Positions 63,677 to 64,000 of a stretch of DNA of 64,000 nt are shown here, piece by piece. Source of the stretch: Hydractinia symbiolongicarpus (taxonomy: Eukaryota; Cnidaria; Hydrozoa; Anthoathecata; Hydractiniidae); the NCBI RefSeq assembly GCF_029227915.1, contig NC_079888.1, forward strand, positions 18,146,001-18,210,000. The letters run 5' to 3'. Below the pieces are notes generated by a model that saw only the letters and a program-made list of their open reading frames with translations, had not been told where the DNA came from and searched no databases. The first letter of the stretch is position 1; every line of letters starts with the position of its first letter. The translations under genes were made by a program, and so were the position numbers.

Positions 63677-64000
63677 AAAGACTTACTGGAAAACATTTAT
63701 TTTTTGTGTCGACTATGATGACAGAAGAAAAGCAGTTGGGCAGAAAAGCAGGCTTTGCATGGACAAAAGTCAAGAATTCAATGACTACGCTTTCAGGTAC
63801 ATCTGTTTAGTGTTAATTCTATTGTTAGGGTAGTTAATTCTATCTTAGAGTAGGATAAAAAAATTGCTTTGTATTGCTGGCTTAGCAAGTGTAAACACAA
63901 AACTGTTTAAAGTTCAATTTCAACAAATTCGGCAGAGCTTTGTGTTGTCTTGGGTGTTTGTTTTATTTAAGTAACAAGACATTTTATAACAACACAATAA
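63677..64000. other. No clear gene at the window end
   Basis: Short basic frames around 63680-63800 may be decayed continuation of the preceding gene; beyond that AT-rich sequence to the window edge. Confidence 0.35.

Noticed and set aside
1-64000. CRISPR arrays, bacterial operons, rRNA genes
   Set aside because: No spaced identical repeats of CRISPR form, no ribosomal RNA signatures, and introns and element types show a eukaryotic genome.

Overview
This is eukaryotic, AT-rich, intron-containing animal DNA dominated by mobile elements. The mix of families (Penelope-like, L2/CR1-like, REL-type non-LTR, BEL/Pao, DIRS, pogo/Tigger, Crypton-like recombinase, Helitron-like repeats), compact introns and one clear metazoan cytochrome b561 gene fit an early-branching animal. 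A cnidarian, perhaps a medusozoan, is my best guess; no host gene fixes the species.

Layout. 0.7-2.2 kb: the last two exons of a coiled-coil host gene. 3.6-5.7 kb: a Penelope-like fragment between long inverted repeats. 7.8-13.7 kb: a complete four-exon cytochrome b561 gene whose introns hold Helitron-like repeats, a small ORF-bearing element and a large palindrome. 14.2-15.2 kb: a 28-bp minisatellite. 15.2-18.3 kb: non-coding repeats. 18.3-20.7 kb: head-to-tail Helitron-like units. 20.7-30.6 kb: a block bounded by two ~0.8-kb direct repeats, holding a BEL-like integrase remnant, a Crypton-like tyrosine recombinase with a Myb/SANT frame, and a convergent multi-exon superfamily-3 helicase gene with iteron-like arrays in an intron and downstream. 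31-34.8 kb: a Tigger-like transposase broken by a 5'-truncated LINE, then a mobile-element-associated domain. 34.9-49.2 kb: a nest in which an L2/CR1-like retrotransposon carries a pogo-like element in ORF1 and a BEL/Pao element in ORF2, and the BEL 5' LTR is split by a DIRS-like element. 51.3-54.8 kb: on the minus strand, a non-LTR retrotransposon C-terminal half (RT thumb, zinc knuckle, REL endonuclease) fused in frame to a ubiquitin-specific protease. 54.9-56.1 kb: a recurrent 15-bp motif. 58.5-62.5 kb: a zinc-ribbon/HECT ubiquitin-ligase-like gene followed by a zinc-ribbon/HTH/DDE integrase gene. 62.7-63.7 kb: spliced exons of a second mobile-family gene.

Only cytochrome b561 and the coiled-coil gene look like ordinary host genes. 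Nearly all other coding sequence is element-derived and carries stops, frameshifts or deletions. The best candidates for something little described are the retrotransposon-USP fusion, the recombinase/SF3-helicase block with its oppositely oriented iteron arrays, and the HECT plus integrase pair. All calls are from reading motifs, frames and splice signals by eye; no searches were run.
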